A program made the translations under genes and the position numbers. The notes beneath the pieces were generated by a model. It saw only the letters and a program-made list of their open reading frames with translations, made no database searches and was not told the DNA's origin. Below are positions 56,074 to 64,000 of a stretch of 64,000 nucleotides of DNA, in pieces (the first letter of the stretch is position 1; each line of letters starts with the position of its first letter). Source of the DNA: JABDKJ01 sp964609215 (GTDB taxonomy: Bacteria > Bacteroidota > Bacteroidia > Flavobacteriales_D > JABDKJ01); NCBI GenBank assembly GCA_964609215.1, contig CAZSQZ010000003.1, positions 243,356 through 307,355 of the forward strand, in the 5' to 3' direction.

Positions 56074-56901
56074 TTCTTGAAAAAATTGCACCACCTGTTC
56101 CACAACCGTAAAATTTCTTAGCTTATGACCAAAACCCTTGGTCAAAACAAGATTTGAATTTTTCCACAGCTTATTCAGTTCTATGGCATGATGCACAGGT
56201 GCCTCTTTATCATCTTCATCATGAATAATCAAACCCAAACATTCCAATTTTGGAGCATAATTGTAAATACTAAAATGTTCTACTGGATATGGTATACGCA
56301 CTTTAAAATAATCCTCCAACGCAGTTCTTGAGCGCTTATTTAAACCCATTAATTCAGAGTATATATCTATAAATTCACTCGTCTTTCCTGGTATTCCCAT
56401 AATTGCCAACTTTGTGGGTAAATATTCTTGTTTTGTGTATAACAGATGCATCACACTTAATCCTCCCAAGGAATGGGTAAGTATTAATTCAGCCCCTCCT
56501 ATTTGGTCAAGGACGCTTTTAATTGCTCCAGCATATAATGGAATATTCAAATATTTTCCATCTGAAGCTCCATGACCAGGAGCATCAAATGCATAAACTT
56601 CATAACCCAGCTTGCCTAGTTCCTCCCCAAACTTTTTCCATCGGTAAGAATTGCTTTGCCAACCATGAACACAAAGCACCTTTTTGGATCCATCCCCCCA
56701 TTTATAGCACTGCAAATTTATATCGCCAAAACTCACCTTAAACGGGTCGAGGGCATCTAAAACTTCTTGTTGATGAGATTTTAGTTTAATTTTAAATGGA
56801 TAGCAAAAAACATTAAAAGCTTGTTTCCCTGCCTTTTTTCTAGAGAAAAGCGCCAATAAATTAAAATATCGGCCAAGAATGAACAAAATTGCTTTTTGCA
56901 T
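56071..56901 (-). CDS. alpha/beta hydrolase
   Basis: 276 residues with the alpha/beta hydrolase order: VLCVHGWQSNSYRW (oxyanion region, residues about 76-88), AFDAPGHGASDG, the nucleophile Ser144 in LTHSLGGLS, an acidic residue in HDEDDKEAP, and the His in KGFGHKLRN near residue 260. The nucleophile elbow reads HSLGG and so fits GxSxG only loosely (T-H-S-L-G). Such proteins are esterases or lipases of unassigned substrate. There is no signal peptide, although the N-terminal 20 residues are hydrophobic and may associate with the membrane. It is divergent from the aspartyl-protease-like gene. Confidence 0.82.
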   Translation of the reverse strand: MQKAILFILGRYFNLLALFSRKKAGKQAFNVFCYPFKIKLKSHQQEVLDALDPFKVSFGDINLQCYKWGDGSKKVLCVHGWQSNSYRWKKFGEELGKLGYEVYAFDAPGHGASDGKYLNIPLYAGAIKSVLDQIGGAELILTHSLGGLSVMHLLYTKQEYLPTKLAIMGIPGKTSEFIDIYSELMGLNKRSRTALEDYFKVRIPYPVEHFSIYNYAPKLECLGLIIHDEDDKEAPVHHAIELNKLWKNSNLVLTKGFGHKLRNFTVVEQVVQFFQE

Positions 56902-56993
56902 TAACAGATAAAAATTAAGAATAGTTTAATTTTTCATTTTAACAATCCTAATGTACCTTTTTCTTTCTTTTTCACGTTAAGAAATACAATACC

Positions 56994-57830
56994 ATGAAAT
57001 GTCGAGCACATATTCTTCTCTTGTGCCTCTTCGTATCTTTGTTTTTTAACTATTCAAAAGGACAAAATACCAAAGAGAACTATATTTCAATTGATCATTC
57101 TGAAGGCTTAATATTTACGGATATTCAAATAAATGGAGAACCTCTTCGCGCTTTAATTGATTTTGGAGACCCTCATGTTTTAATGCTTTCCTATTCCATC
57201 GCAATGGAAAAGGAGTTAGACCTTACAAAAACTACAGAAAAAGCCCATTATATCAACGGTAAATCTTATGATCTCTATGATGGTCATGTAGAAAAACTTA
57301 AAGTTGGGAAATGGGAAATGGAGAATGTCTCCTTCGCCTGTTCACCGGGTGAGATTGAGGATATTAATAAAAATATAAGCATACACTTCGATGCAGTTCT
57401 AGGTTGGTCCTATTTTTCTCAATTCAATGTAACTATAGATTATCATCAAAGTGAATTATGCTTAAGTAAAGCCAACTTAAATGTATCAGAATTCGATTTT
57501 TCATCAAGTTTCACAGAGAAAAACGGCTATCTTGAAATGGAAATGGAAGTTGATGGAGAAATTAAAAACTTTATTCTGGACACCGGTTCACCAATTAATT
57601 TAATTGATAAAAGCATTTTATCGAATCGCAAGATTCACACCGCAATTAATGGAAATAACGTGAATATAAAGCTATATTCCACAGACCTTTCATTACTCAA
57701 ACAAATGAACATTTATGGAATGTTAGGCACCGATTTCTTTAAAATGTTCATTATTTCAATAGATCCTTTCAATGAAACTATTCTATTTCAAAAATCTCCT
57801 TATTCTGCTTCAAATGATGAAGCAAATTGA
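56994..57830 (+). CDS. exported pepsin/retropepsin-like aspartyl protease domain protein
   Basis: 278 residues with a signal peptide (about 1-23). Two lobes each carry an Asp motif: ALIDFGDPHVL (Asp56) in the first and NFILDTGSPINLID (Asp196) in the second, each followed by a hydrophobic strand pair typical of the pepsin fold (DAVLGWSYFSQFNV and YGMLGTDFFKMFII). The second motif is a perfect DTGS; the first is DFGD in place of DTGS, so lobe one may be weak or the protein a pseudo-protease. It would act in the periplasm or at the surface. Its divergent neighbour is a hydrolase with no obvious link. Confidence 0.75.
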   Translation: MKCRAHILLLCLFVSLFFNYSKGQNTKENYISIDHSEGLIFTDIQINGEPLRALIDFGDPHVLMLSYSIAMEKELDLTKTTEKAHYINGKSYDLYDGHVEKLKVGKWEMENVSFACSPGEIEDINKNISIHFDAVLGWSYFSQFNVTIDYHQSELCLSKANLNVSEFDFSSSFTEKNGYLEMEMEVDGEIKNFILDTGSPINLIDKSILSNRKIHTAINGNNVNIKLYSTDLSLLKQMNIYGMLGTDFFKMFIISIDPFNETILFQKSPYSASNDEAN

Positions 57831-57933
57831 ACTGAAAAATCAAGAGTAAATAAATCTGTCTTTTTAGCAACATTCATTTTTCCTTATCCGTATAAAATAG
57901 CTACTAAACCTATTTTAAAAACTAAGGACATAC

Positions 57934-60900
57934 GTGAACAACCAATTAATTTTAGTTTGGGTCATTTTCTTATCTCCATTGTTTTCGCAGGCTCAGATTG
58001 ATTTTGAGTGGGCAAGAACTATTGAGACTGAATTCTATTCCCAAAGTAATGATGTAGAATATTTTCTAGGATTTGGTTCATCCAATGATAATTTCATTGG
58101 AGTCGTTGGAAATTATTCCGGTGAGCCCGCTTCAATTTCAGGAACCTCTGCAACATTTGCAACTACACCCTCTGGACAAAACGGATACTTTATTTTATAC
58201 AACCTTGATGGTAATCCGGAAATGCATTTCAATATTGGGCTTAGCGGTGATTCCATTCACATTGAAGGCACAAAACATATTGACCAAAACAGATTTCTTA
58301 TTTTTGGAAAGTCTAAAGGAAAAAATAACCTATCCGGCAATTCCCCATTGAGCAGTTTATCCACGGTCGATTCCGGTAATCTTTGGAATGGTTTTATTGC
58401 CATTTATAACGCTAATGGAAATTTAGTCTCTAAACAAGTAGGTATTGATCCCAGTGATAATGCCTACACAGCTGCAACAATTAAAGACAACTTTCTATAT
58501 ATCTCATCAAAAATCGATAACAACGCAAACGGTTTTGACGCCAACCTAAGAAAGTTCAATTTATCCAATTTAGGCAGCCCCATTTGGAATAATTATTTTG
58601 CGAGTACAGGCAATGATGAAATTCATGCTATAGATATTTTTGAAGATGAAATTTTTATTTCAGCAGAGTTCCATGACGAGCTTTCACTTTTCACTGCTTC
58701 CAACTCCGAATCTCTTACTGGAAACTCAAATGCAAAAACAGGCCTGATTGCTGCGCTAAATGCAGATGATGGAGAATTAAAATGGCATCAATTAATTTTC
58801 TCAAATGGTTCTTCTACTTGCGAAACTATAAATGTGAGCGGTTCAAATGAGTTAATTGTAGGAGGAGTAGTTAATGGTAATACATCCTTTCCAGGTACAA
58901 TCTCTCTGGTAAATAGTGACTCTGATAACATCTATATAGCAAGCCTAAAAAAGGAAAGCGGGATAGCGAATTGGGCCTTTATAGAATCTGGAAGTTCAGA
59001 TGGCGAAGAAGTGAAACTTGGAGGTGTTAGTTTAACTAATGATTCCCGTATATTGGTTACAGGATCCCTTAACAATCAAACTAAATTTCAAGGCTTAGGT
59101 GGAAATCAAATTGAATTTCTTCCTGAAAACTCAGGAGTCTATGACATTTTTATAGCAGAGTACGATTCAAATGGACAATTGAACTGGCTATATAAAGAAG
59201 GAACGGATGGAGATGATCAAGCTAATGATATTGCGAGCTATGGAACAGATACTTTATGCATAACAGGAAACTACTTTGGTCCAGATGGAGCAAATATTAA
59301 TTTCGGAGTATCACCATTACCGCAGCCTACAGCAATTGAGGGAGCTTTCATTGCGAACGGAGTAATTAACCTATCACTTTGTGACGCAAGTTTTCATTAC
59401 GATCAAACAGCCTATTTCAATGATGAAGGTCCTATTGGCCCTATTGTAAGCGGTAATTTAGGAGGAACATTTTCAATTTCAAGCGGTTCTATAGACCCTG
59501 TTTCTGGTAAAATTGATTTAGAAAGCCTAGCAGCAGGTTTTTACACCGTTGTCTACACTCTGAATAGTTGTGATCATAATTTCACTTTTGAACTGAAAAA
59601 CCAACCACCCGAAATAACTTGTCCCAGCAATTTGACAATTGGTAACTTTCCAGATTTATGTCTGGGAAAAGTAGAAGGAAGCATTCCCTCACTCATCGAT
59701 AATTGTGGAATCACAAATTTTGGTTATAGCATGACTGGGGCCACAAGCGGAAGTGATACAGGCAATTGGGTGGAAGGATTACTTTTGCCCTTGGGTGTTA
59801 CAAACGTAACATATTGGGTAACTGATGGAGCAAATCCCAATCAAACATGTGATTTTACAATTACCGTGGAGGACACACAAGATCCGGTAATATCTTGTCC
59901 TTTTGATGTTGTCAAATCAAATGATTCAGGTGAGTGCGGTGCTTTAGTTAATAACATTGCTCCAACCTATGAAAACGATAATTGTGGAAACTACACAATA
60001 ACTTATGATATTTCTGGAGTAACAACTGCAACTGGAAATAATGATGCTTCAGGTGAGTTTTTCAATGTAGGTAGTTCAGTAGTCACATATACTATTACTG
60101 ATGACCAGGGGCTTTTTAGTCAATGCTCATTTTCTATTTTGATTCAGGACAATGAAAGTCTGGGAATTACTTGTCCCACAGCCATAAATCAATTCAATGA
60201 TCCTGGTATGTCATCTGCGATTGTAAATGGAATTACTCCAACAATTTTAAATAATTGTGGGACTAACACACTTACTTATATTATTTCAGGAGCAACTACC
60301 GGAAGTGGATCGGGTGATGCATCGGGAACGACTTTCAATATTGGCAATTCTCAATTGGAGTACACTGTGGAAGATGGTCTAGGTGGAAGTATATCATGTA
60401 CAGTAAACATCAACATTCAATTAAACACAAGCCCCTTATTTTGTCCTGCTTCAATAACACAGACTACTGATCCTGGAGAATGCGATGCTATAGTAAACGG
60501 AATTGCTGCCTGGTACAATGATATTTATTCAGCTGAGACGTTAACATACTCATCAACTGGAGCTACCAACTTGAGTGGAACAGATGATGCATCTTCTGAA
60601 ACATTTAATAAAGGTACTACTACTTTAACTTATTTTTTAAATAATGCAGATGGACAAAACTTCCAATGCAATTTCAATATTACTATTGAAGATGATGAAG
60701 CACCAACAGTTTCCTGTCCTTCGGAAATAATTACACAAGTGGATACAGACACCTGTAATACACTAATAAGTGGAATTGCTCCCGTATTTGGTGAAAATTG
60801 TTCATCAACGACAATTAATTATACTATAACAGGCGCCACTTCAACTGGAGGAAACAATGATGCCTCTAATACCTATTTTAATAGTGGAATTTCTACTGTT

Positions 60901-63900
60901 ACTTACCAAGTGTTTGACTCAGAAGGATTGGATGCTCAATGTTCTTTTAACGTAGTTGTAGAAGATAACCAACCACCGGTAATATCCTGCCCTTCGGAAA
61001 TATTACAAAGTAATGACCTCGGAATGTCTAGTGCTCAAATCTGGGATATTTTTCCCACTAGCTATGACGATAATTGTTCAATAAATTCTGTGCTCTATTT
61101 TATCAGTGGAGCTACGGTTTCTAACGGAACTTATAATGCTTCTGGAGAAGCTTTTCTCATAGGCACATCCACTGTAACCTATATAGCAAACGATGGAAAT
61201 GGTCAATCCACTGAATGTTCTTTTGATGTAACAATCTTTGACAATAACATTTCTCTTACATGTCCTGCATCAATAGCACAAAATAATGACCCGAATAAAT
61301 GTGACGCTCTCATTAATGGAATACCACTAACATATACAGACACATACACATCGGAAACTGTTACTTACTCTATAAGTGGAGCTACCAATTCTAGTGGTAC
61401 AAATAATGCTTCAGGAGAAATATTTAATGTAGGAACTTCAACCGTTACATATACTCTAGATAATGGATTGGGCCAGACTGGACAGTGCTCTTTTAATATA
61501 ACCATTGAAGACAATGAAAATCCTATTTTAAATTGTCCAAATGACTCAACCATTTACATAGACTCTAGCGGAAATGTATCTGTTAACTATGACTTGCCAA
61601 CTTTAAGTGACAATTGCAATAACTTCTTTTTCGATAATAATTTGAATTTCATTGGTGCTTATAATGGTCATTCTTACTATTATAACAATACAGCAACATC
61701 CTGGGAGAATCTGGTCAATGAAGCGCAATTACTAGGAGGTTATTTAGCAACCATTAATGATGCTGCTGAAAATGAGTTTTTAAGATCAAACATTCCATTT
61801 TCAATGATTATTGGATACAACGATACCCTTACAGAAGGAACATTTGTATGGCAAAATGGTGAGACTGCAATCTATACAAATTGGGCATCTATGCAACCAG
61901 ATAATTTTTCCTCCCCAAGCAATGTAGAAGCGGATATTACTGGTCTGTTAGTTCCCTCAGGTGAATGGGACGATTGGCAAAATGACACGCATGCTTTTGG
62001 TATTTTTGAATTTGAAATTCAAAATACTAATATCCAATATGAATATGGATTAACTTCAGCAAATACTACACTTGCTCCTGGTGAATATATAACTGAATAT
62101 ACCGCTACCTTCGGTAATTCAAATTCTGACACTTGTCAATTCACTTACACCGTATTGGACACAATTTCACCAACTTTCGGAAATTGTCAAGACACTTTAC
62201 AATTTATTGCAAACTCTGATTGCACATATTTCTTAGATGATATAGTATCAGGTCTAAACCCAACAGATAATTACACTCCTACCAATGACCTCACATTTGA
62301 TCAAACTCCTGCAAATAATACCTTCGTTACCAATTATGAAAACATTGAAGTAGTCGCAATAGATTCTGTTGGGAATAAAGGCTACTGTAATTTTGTCATT
62401 GAATTAATCGATAATGAAAGCCCTACAGTTACTTGTCAGGATTTTACCGCTGAGCTTGATGCCTCTGGTATGGTGACTATCTCACCAAGTGACATAGAAG
62501 CAAGTGCTAATGATAATTGTGGAATAGGCAACAAAGATATTTCACAAACATCTTTTGATTGTAGCGATTTTATAGATAACAAGTCTGTAGCCAATAATTT
62601 TAATTTAGGTTTTGACAGTGACAATGACTTTATAGAAATAAGTGAACACCCAAGTTACCGTTTCGGGCTTGATGAATTCACTATTGAAATGATGTTTTAT
62701 AAGGAAAATTCCAATGCGGCAATGTTATATACTTATAAAACTGACAATACCGATTATTTAAGAGCTTATGTTTTTAATGATGACCATATCTATGTTGACA
62801 CCAAAGCAGGAGGTCCAATAACCGATGTTCTGATAAGCACGTCAACTATCAATTTAAATACTTGGTATCATTTAGCAATTACAAGAGATGATTCTGGCAA
62901 TTGGAATTTATACTTGAATGGAGTTTTGGAAGATTCCAATACCTATAATTTTGATTTTGATATAGTTCCTGTTAATTCTAATTATTATTTAGGAGTTAAC
63001 CATAATGGAAGTAATCCTACCAACTGGGATTTAGAAGGGCGAATAGATGAATTTAGATTATGGGATATTGAAAGAAGCCAGACTGAGATTCAAGAATATT
63101 TAGATAAAACGTTAAAAGGTGATGAATTAGGTTTAGTCGGATATTTCCCATTTGAAGGTGGAGACGAAACATCTGTTTCTGACTTTTCATCCAATAGCAA
63201 TGACGGTCAAATAGGAAACCCTTCTCTCGATCAGGAACCAGAATGGGAATTTAGCAGTAACAGTTTAGCCAATTCTTCAGAAATTGATATCATACTAACC
63301 ATAGAAGATACATCAGGGAATACAGAAACATGTGTATCGAAAATTACATTAGAAGATAATATTAATCCAGTTTCAAGCTGTCAAAACATAACAGTAAGTT
63401 TAGATAATATGGGCATGTCTACCATTACTGGTTCTGCTCTAAATAATGGATCCTCAGATAATTGCAGTATTGATGTTTTTCATATAGACCAACAAACATT
63501 TTCTAGCGTTGGAACTTATCCAGTTACTTTGACTGCTTTTGACCATGCCGGTAATTCAGATCAGAGCGTATGTAACGTTACAGTTACGGATAATGGAATA
63601 CCTACTGCATTATGTCAAGATATTGTTATTCCTTTAAATGCATTTGGAGATACCACTATAGTAGCTTCTCAAATAGACAACGGTTCATATGACAATGGAA
63701 CATCCTTAACATTATCTCTAAATAATTCAACCTTTGATTGCACAAATGTTGGGGCAAATTCAGTCACCCTAACGGTTACAGATGATGGGACAAATTCATC
63801 CAGTTGCATGGCAACAGTTCTGATTGAAGATAATACTCAGCCTATCGCTAACTGCAATGACATCACTGTTAATCTAGATGCTGCTGGAAGCGCAACTATT

Positions 63901-64000
63901 GCTGAAGCAGATATCAATAACGCTTCTAACGATGCTTGTGGAATCGCTTCTTTAAGCTTAGATCAAAATACCTTTGATTGTTCTCATGTAGGCAACAATA
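57934..64000 (+). CDS. giant secreted protein with HYR repeats, nested C-type lectin and LamG domains (partial, runs off the window)
   Basis: Frame 1 is open from GTG at 57934 to the last base, at least 2022 codons with no stop. An AAGGA at 57924-57928 five bases before the GTG supports the start, which gives the signal peptide MNNQLILVWVIFLSPLFSQA. Residues about 20-500 are a propeller-like region. From about 555 to 1228 there are seven HYR-type repeats (ITCPSNLT, ISCPFDVV and so on, each ending VEDNxxP). In the eighth repeat a C-type lectin fold (about 1230-1368, SWENLVNEAQLLGGYLATI and WASMQPDN) is inserted. In a later repeat a LamG domain (about 1550-1750) is inserted. More HYR-like repeats follow to the edge. 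A sorting domain is expected past the window. Confidence 0.9.
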   Translation, partial: MNNQLILVWVIFLSPLFSQAQIDFEWARTIETEFYSQSNDVEYFLGFGSSNDNFIGVVGNYSGEPASISGTSATFATTPSGQNGYFILYNLDGNPEMHFNIGLSGDSIHIEGTKHIDQNRFLIFGKSKGKNNLSGNSPLSSLSTVDSGNLWNGFIAIYNANGNLVSKQVGIDPSDNAYTAATIKDNFLYISSKIDNNANGFDANLRKFNLSNLGSPIWNNYFASTGNDEIHAIDIFEDEIFISAEFHDELSLFTASNSESLTGNSNAKTGLIAALNADDGELKWHQLIFSNGSSTCETINVSGSNELIVGGVVNGNTSFPGTISLVNSDSDNIYIASLKKESGIANWAFIESGSSDGEEVKLGGVSLTNDSRILVTGSLNNQTKFQGLGGNQIEFLPENSGVYDIFIAEYDSNGQLNWLYKEGTDGDDQANDIASYGTDTLCITGNYFGPDGANINFGVSPLPQPTAIEGAFIANGVINLSLCDASFHYDQTAYFNDEGPIGPIVSGNLGGTFSISSGSIDPVSGKIDLESLAAGFYTVVYTLNSCDHNFTFELKNQPPEITCPSNLTIGNFPDLCLGKVEGSIPSLIDNCGITNFGYSMTGATSGSDTGNWVEGLLLPLGVTNVTYWVTDGANPNQTCDFTITVEDTQDPVISCPFDVVKSNDSGECGALVNNIAPTYENDNCGNYTITYDISGVTTATGNNDASGEFFNVGSSVVTYTITDDQGLFSQCSFSILIQDNESLGITCPTAINQFNDPGMSSAIVNGITPTILNNCGTNTLTYIISGATTGSGSGDASGTTFNIGNSQLEYTVEDGLGGSISCTVNINIQLNTSPLFCPASITQTTDPGECDAIVNGIAAWYNDIYSAETLTYSSTGATNLSGTDDASSETFNKGTTTLTYFLNNADGQNFQCNFNITIEDDEAPTVSCPSEIITQVDTDTCNTLISGIAPVFGENCSSTTINYTITGATSTGGNNDASNTYFNSGISTVTYQVFDSEGLDAQCSFNVVVEDNQPPVISCPSEILQSNDLGMSSAQIWDIFPTSYDDNCSINSVLYFISGATVSNGTYNASGEAFLIGTSTVTYIANDGNGQSTECSFDVTIFDNNISLTCPASIAQNNDPNKCDALINGIPLTYTDTYTSETVTYSISGATNSSGTNNASGEIFNVGTSTVTYTLDNGLGQTGQCSFNITIEDNENPILNCPNDSTIYIDSSGNVSVNYDLPTLSDNCNNFFFDNNLNFIGAYNGHSYYYNNTATSWENLVNEAQLLGGYLATINDAAENEFLRSNIPFSMIIGYNDTLTEGTFVWQNGETAIYTNWASMQPDNFSSPSNVEADITGLLVPSGEWDDWQNDTHAFGIFEFEIQNTNIQYEYGLTSANTTLAPGEYITEYTATFGNSNSDTCQFTYTVLDTISPTFGNCQDTLQFIANSDCTYFLDDIVSGLNPTDNYTPTNDLTFDQTPANNTFVTNYENIEVVAIDSVGNKGYCNFVIELIDNESPTVTCQDFTAELDASGMVTISPSDIEASANDNCGIGNKDISQTSFDCSDFIDNKSVANNFNLGFDSDNDFIEISEHPSYRFGLDEFTIEMMFYKENSNAAMLYTYKTDNTDYLRAYVFNDDHIYVDTKAGGPITDVLISTSTINLNTWYHLAITRDDSGNWNLYLNGVLEDSNTYNFDFDIVPVNSNYYLGVNHNGSNPTNWDLEGRIDEFRLWDIERSQTEIQEYLDKTLKGDELGLVGYFPFEGGDETSVSDFSSNSNDGQIGNPSLDQEPEWEFSSNSLANSSEIDIILTIEDTSGNTETCVSKITLEDNINPVSSCQNITVSLDNMGMSTITGSALNNGSSDNCSIDVFHIDQQTFSSVGTYPVTLTAFDHAGNSDQSVCNVTVTDNGIPTALCQDIVIPLNAFGDTTIVASQIDNGSYDNGTSLTLSLNNSTFDCTNVGANSVTLTVTDDGTNSSSCMATVLIEDNTQPIANCNDITVNLDAAGSATIAEADINNASNDACGIASLSLDQNTFDCSHVGNN

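Noticed and set aside
58073..58351. 92-codon plus-strand frame with a stop
   Set aside because: It is out of frame inside the large HYR gene, whose own frame is open from 57934 to the end.

Overview
The window is AT-rich DNA from a member of the Bacteroidota, most likely a Flavobacteriia-like, probably aquatic, gliding or surface-feeding bacterium. The evidence is the large number of type IX secretion (T9SS) cargo genes ending in YPNP-type or gliding-type C-terminal sorting domains, a PorP/SprF gene next to a PorE-like gene, promoters of the TTG-N17..23-TAnnTTTG class, and almost no Shine-Dalgarno sequences. No tRNA, rRNA, CRISPR array, insertion sequence or prophage was seen.

Layout. 1-7.5 kb is housekeeping and an operon: cinA; a compact minus-strand operon led by an S46 dipeptidyl-peptidase (DPP11 type), a pterin carbinolamine dehydratase, three small membrane proteins that look like tandem paralogues (the third broken by an in-frame stop) and an outer-membrane barrel; and a J-domain / AlkD-like / CxxC-protein operon. 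7.6-14.6 kb is a T9SS-linked operon: a gliding-type (type B CTD) adhesin, PorP/SprF, and a TPR-PD40-OmpA protein fused to DUF1573. 14.8-24.9 kb is one 3351-residue adhesin with two families of near-identical tandem repeats. 25.5-28.8 kb is a three-gene surface operon (small CTD protein, barrel, tail-spike-like protein) behind an 11-bp-phased direct-repeat array. 29.3-38.4 kb holds two large mosaic CTD proteins. 38.4-46.5 kb holds a PepD dipeptidase, an exported GH9 glycosidase and an exported vanadium-haloperoxidase-like protein. 46.9-50.3 kb is regulatory: a DGPF/YCII protein with its ECF42-type sigma factor, a tiny membrane zinc-finger protein, a lipoprotein and an S24-type repressor. 50.5-57.8 kb has a sortilin/BNR protein, another CTD propeller protein, an alpha/beta hydrolase and a pepsin-like protease. 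57.9-64.0 kb is an open reading frame of more than 2022 codons running off the window, made of HYR repeats with a C-type lectin and a LamG domain inserted inside repeats.

How the genes fit together: most of the DNA encodes surface or secreted polymer-binding and polymer-degrading proteins and the T9SS-linked parts that display them. DPP11, PepD and the pepsin-like protein would process peptides, and GH9 beta-glycans. The points most worth a second look are the interrupted paralogue in the DPP11 operon, the GTCTAC array at 25.4 kb, the homogenised repeats of the giant adhesin, the DUF1573 fusion on the PorE-like protein, and the nested lectin/LamG insertions at the right end.
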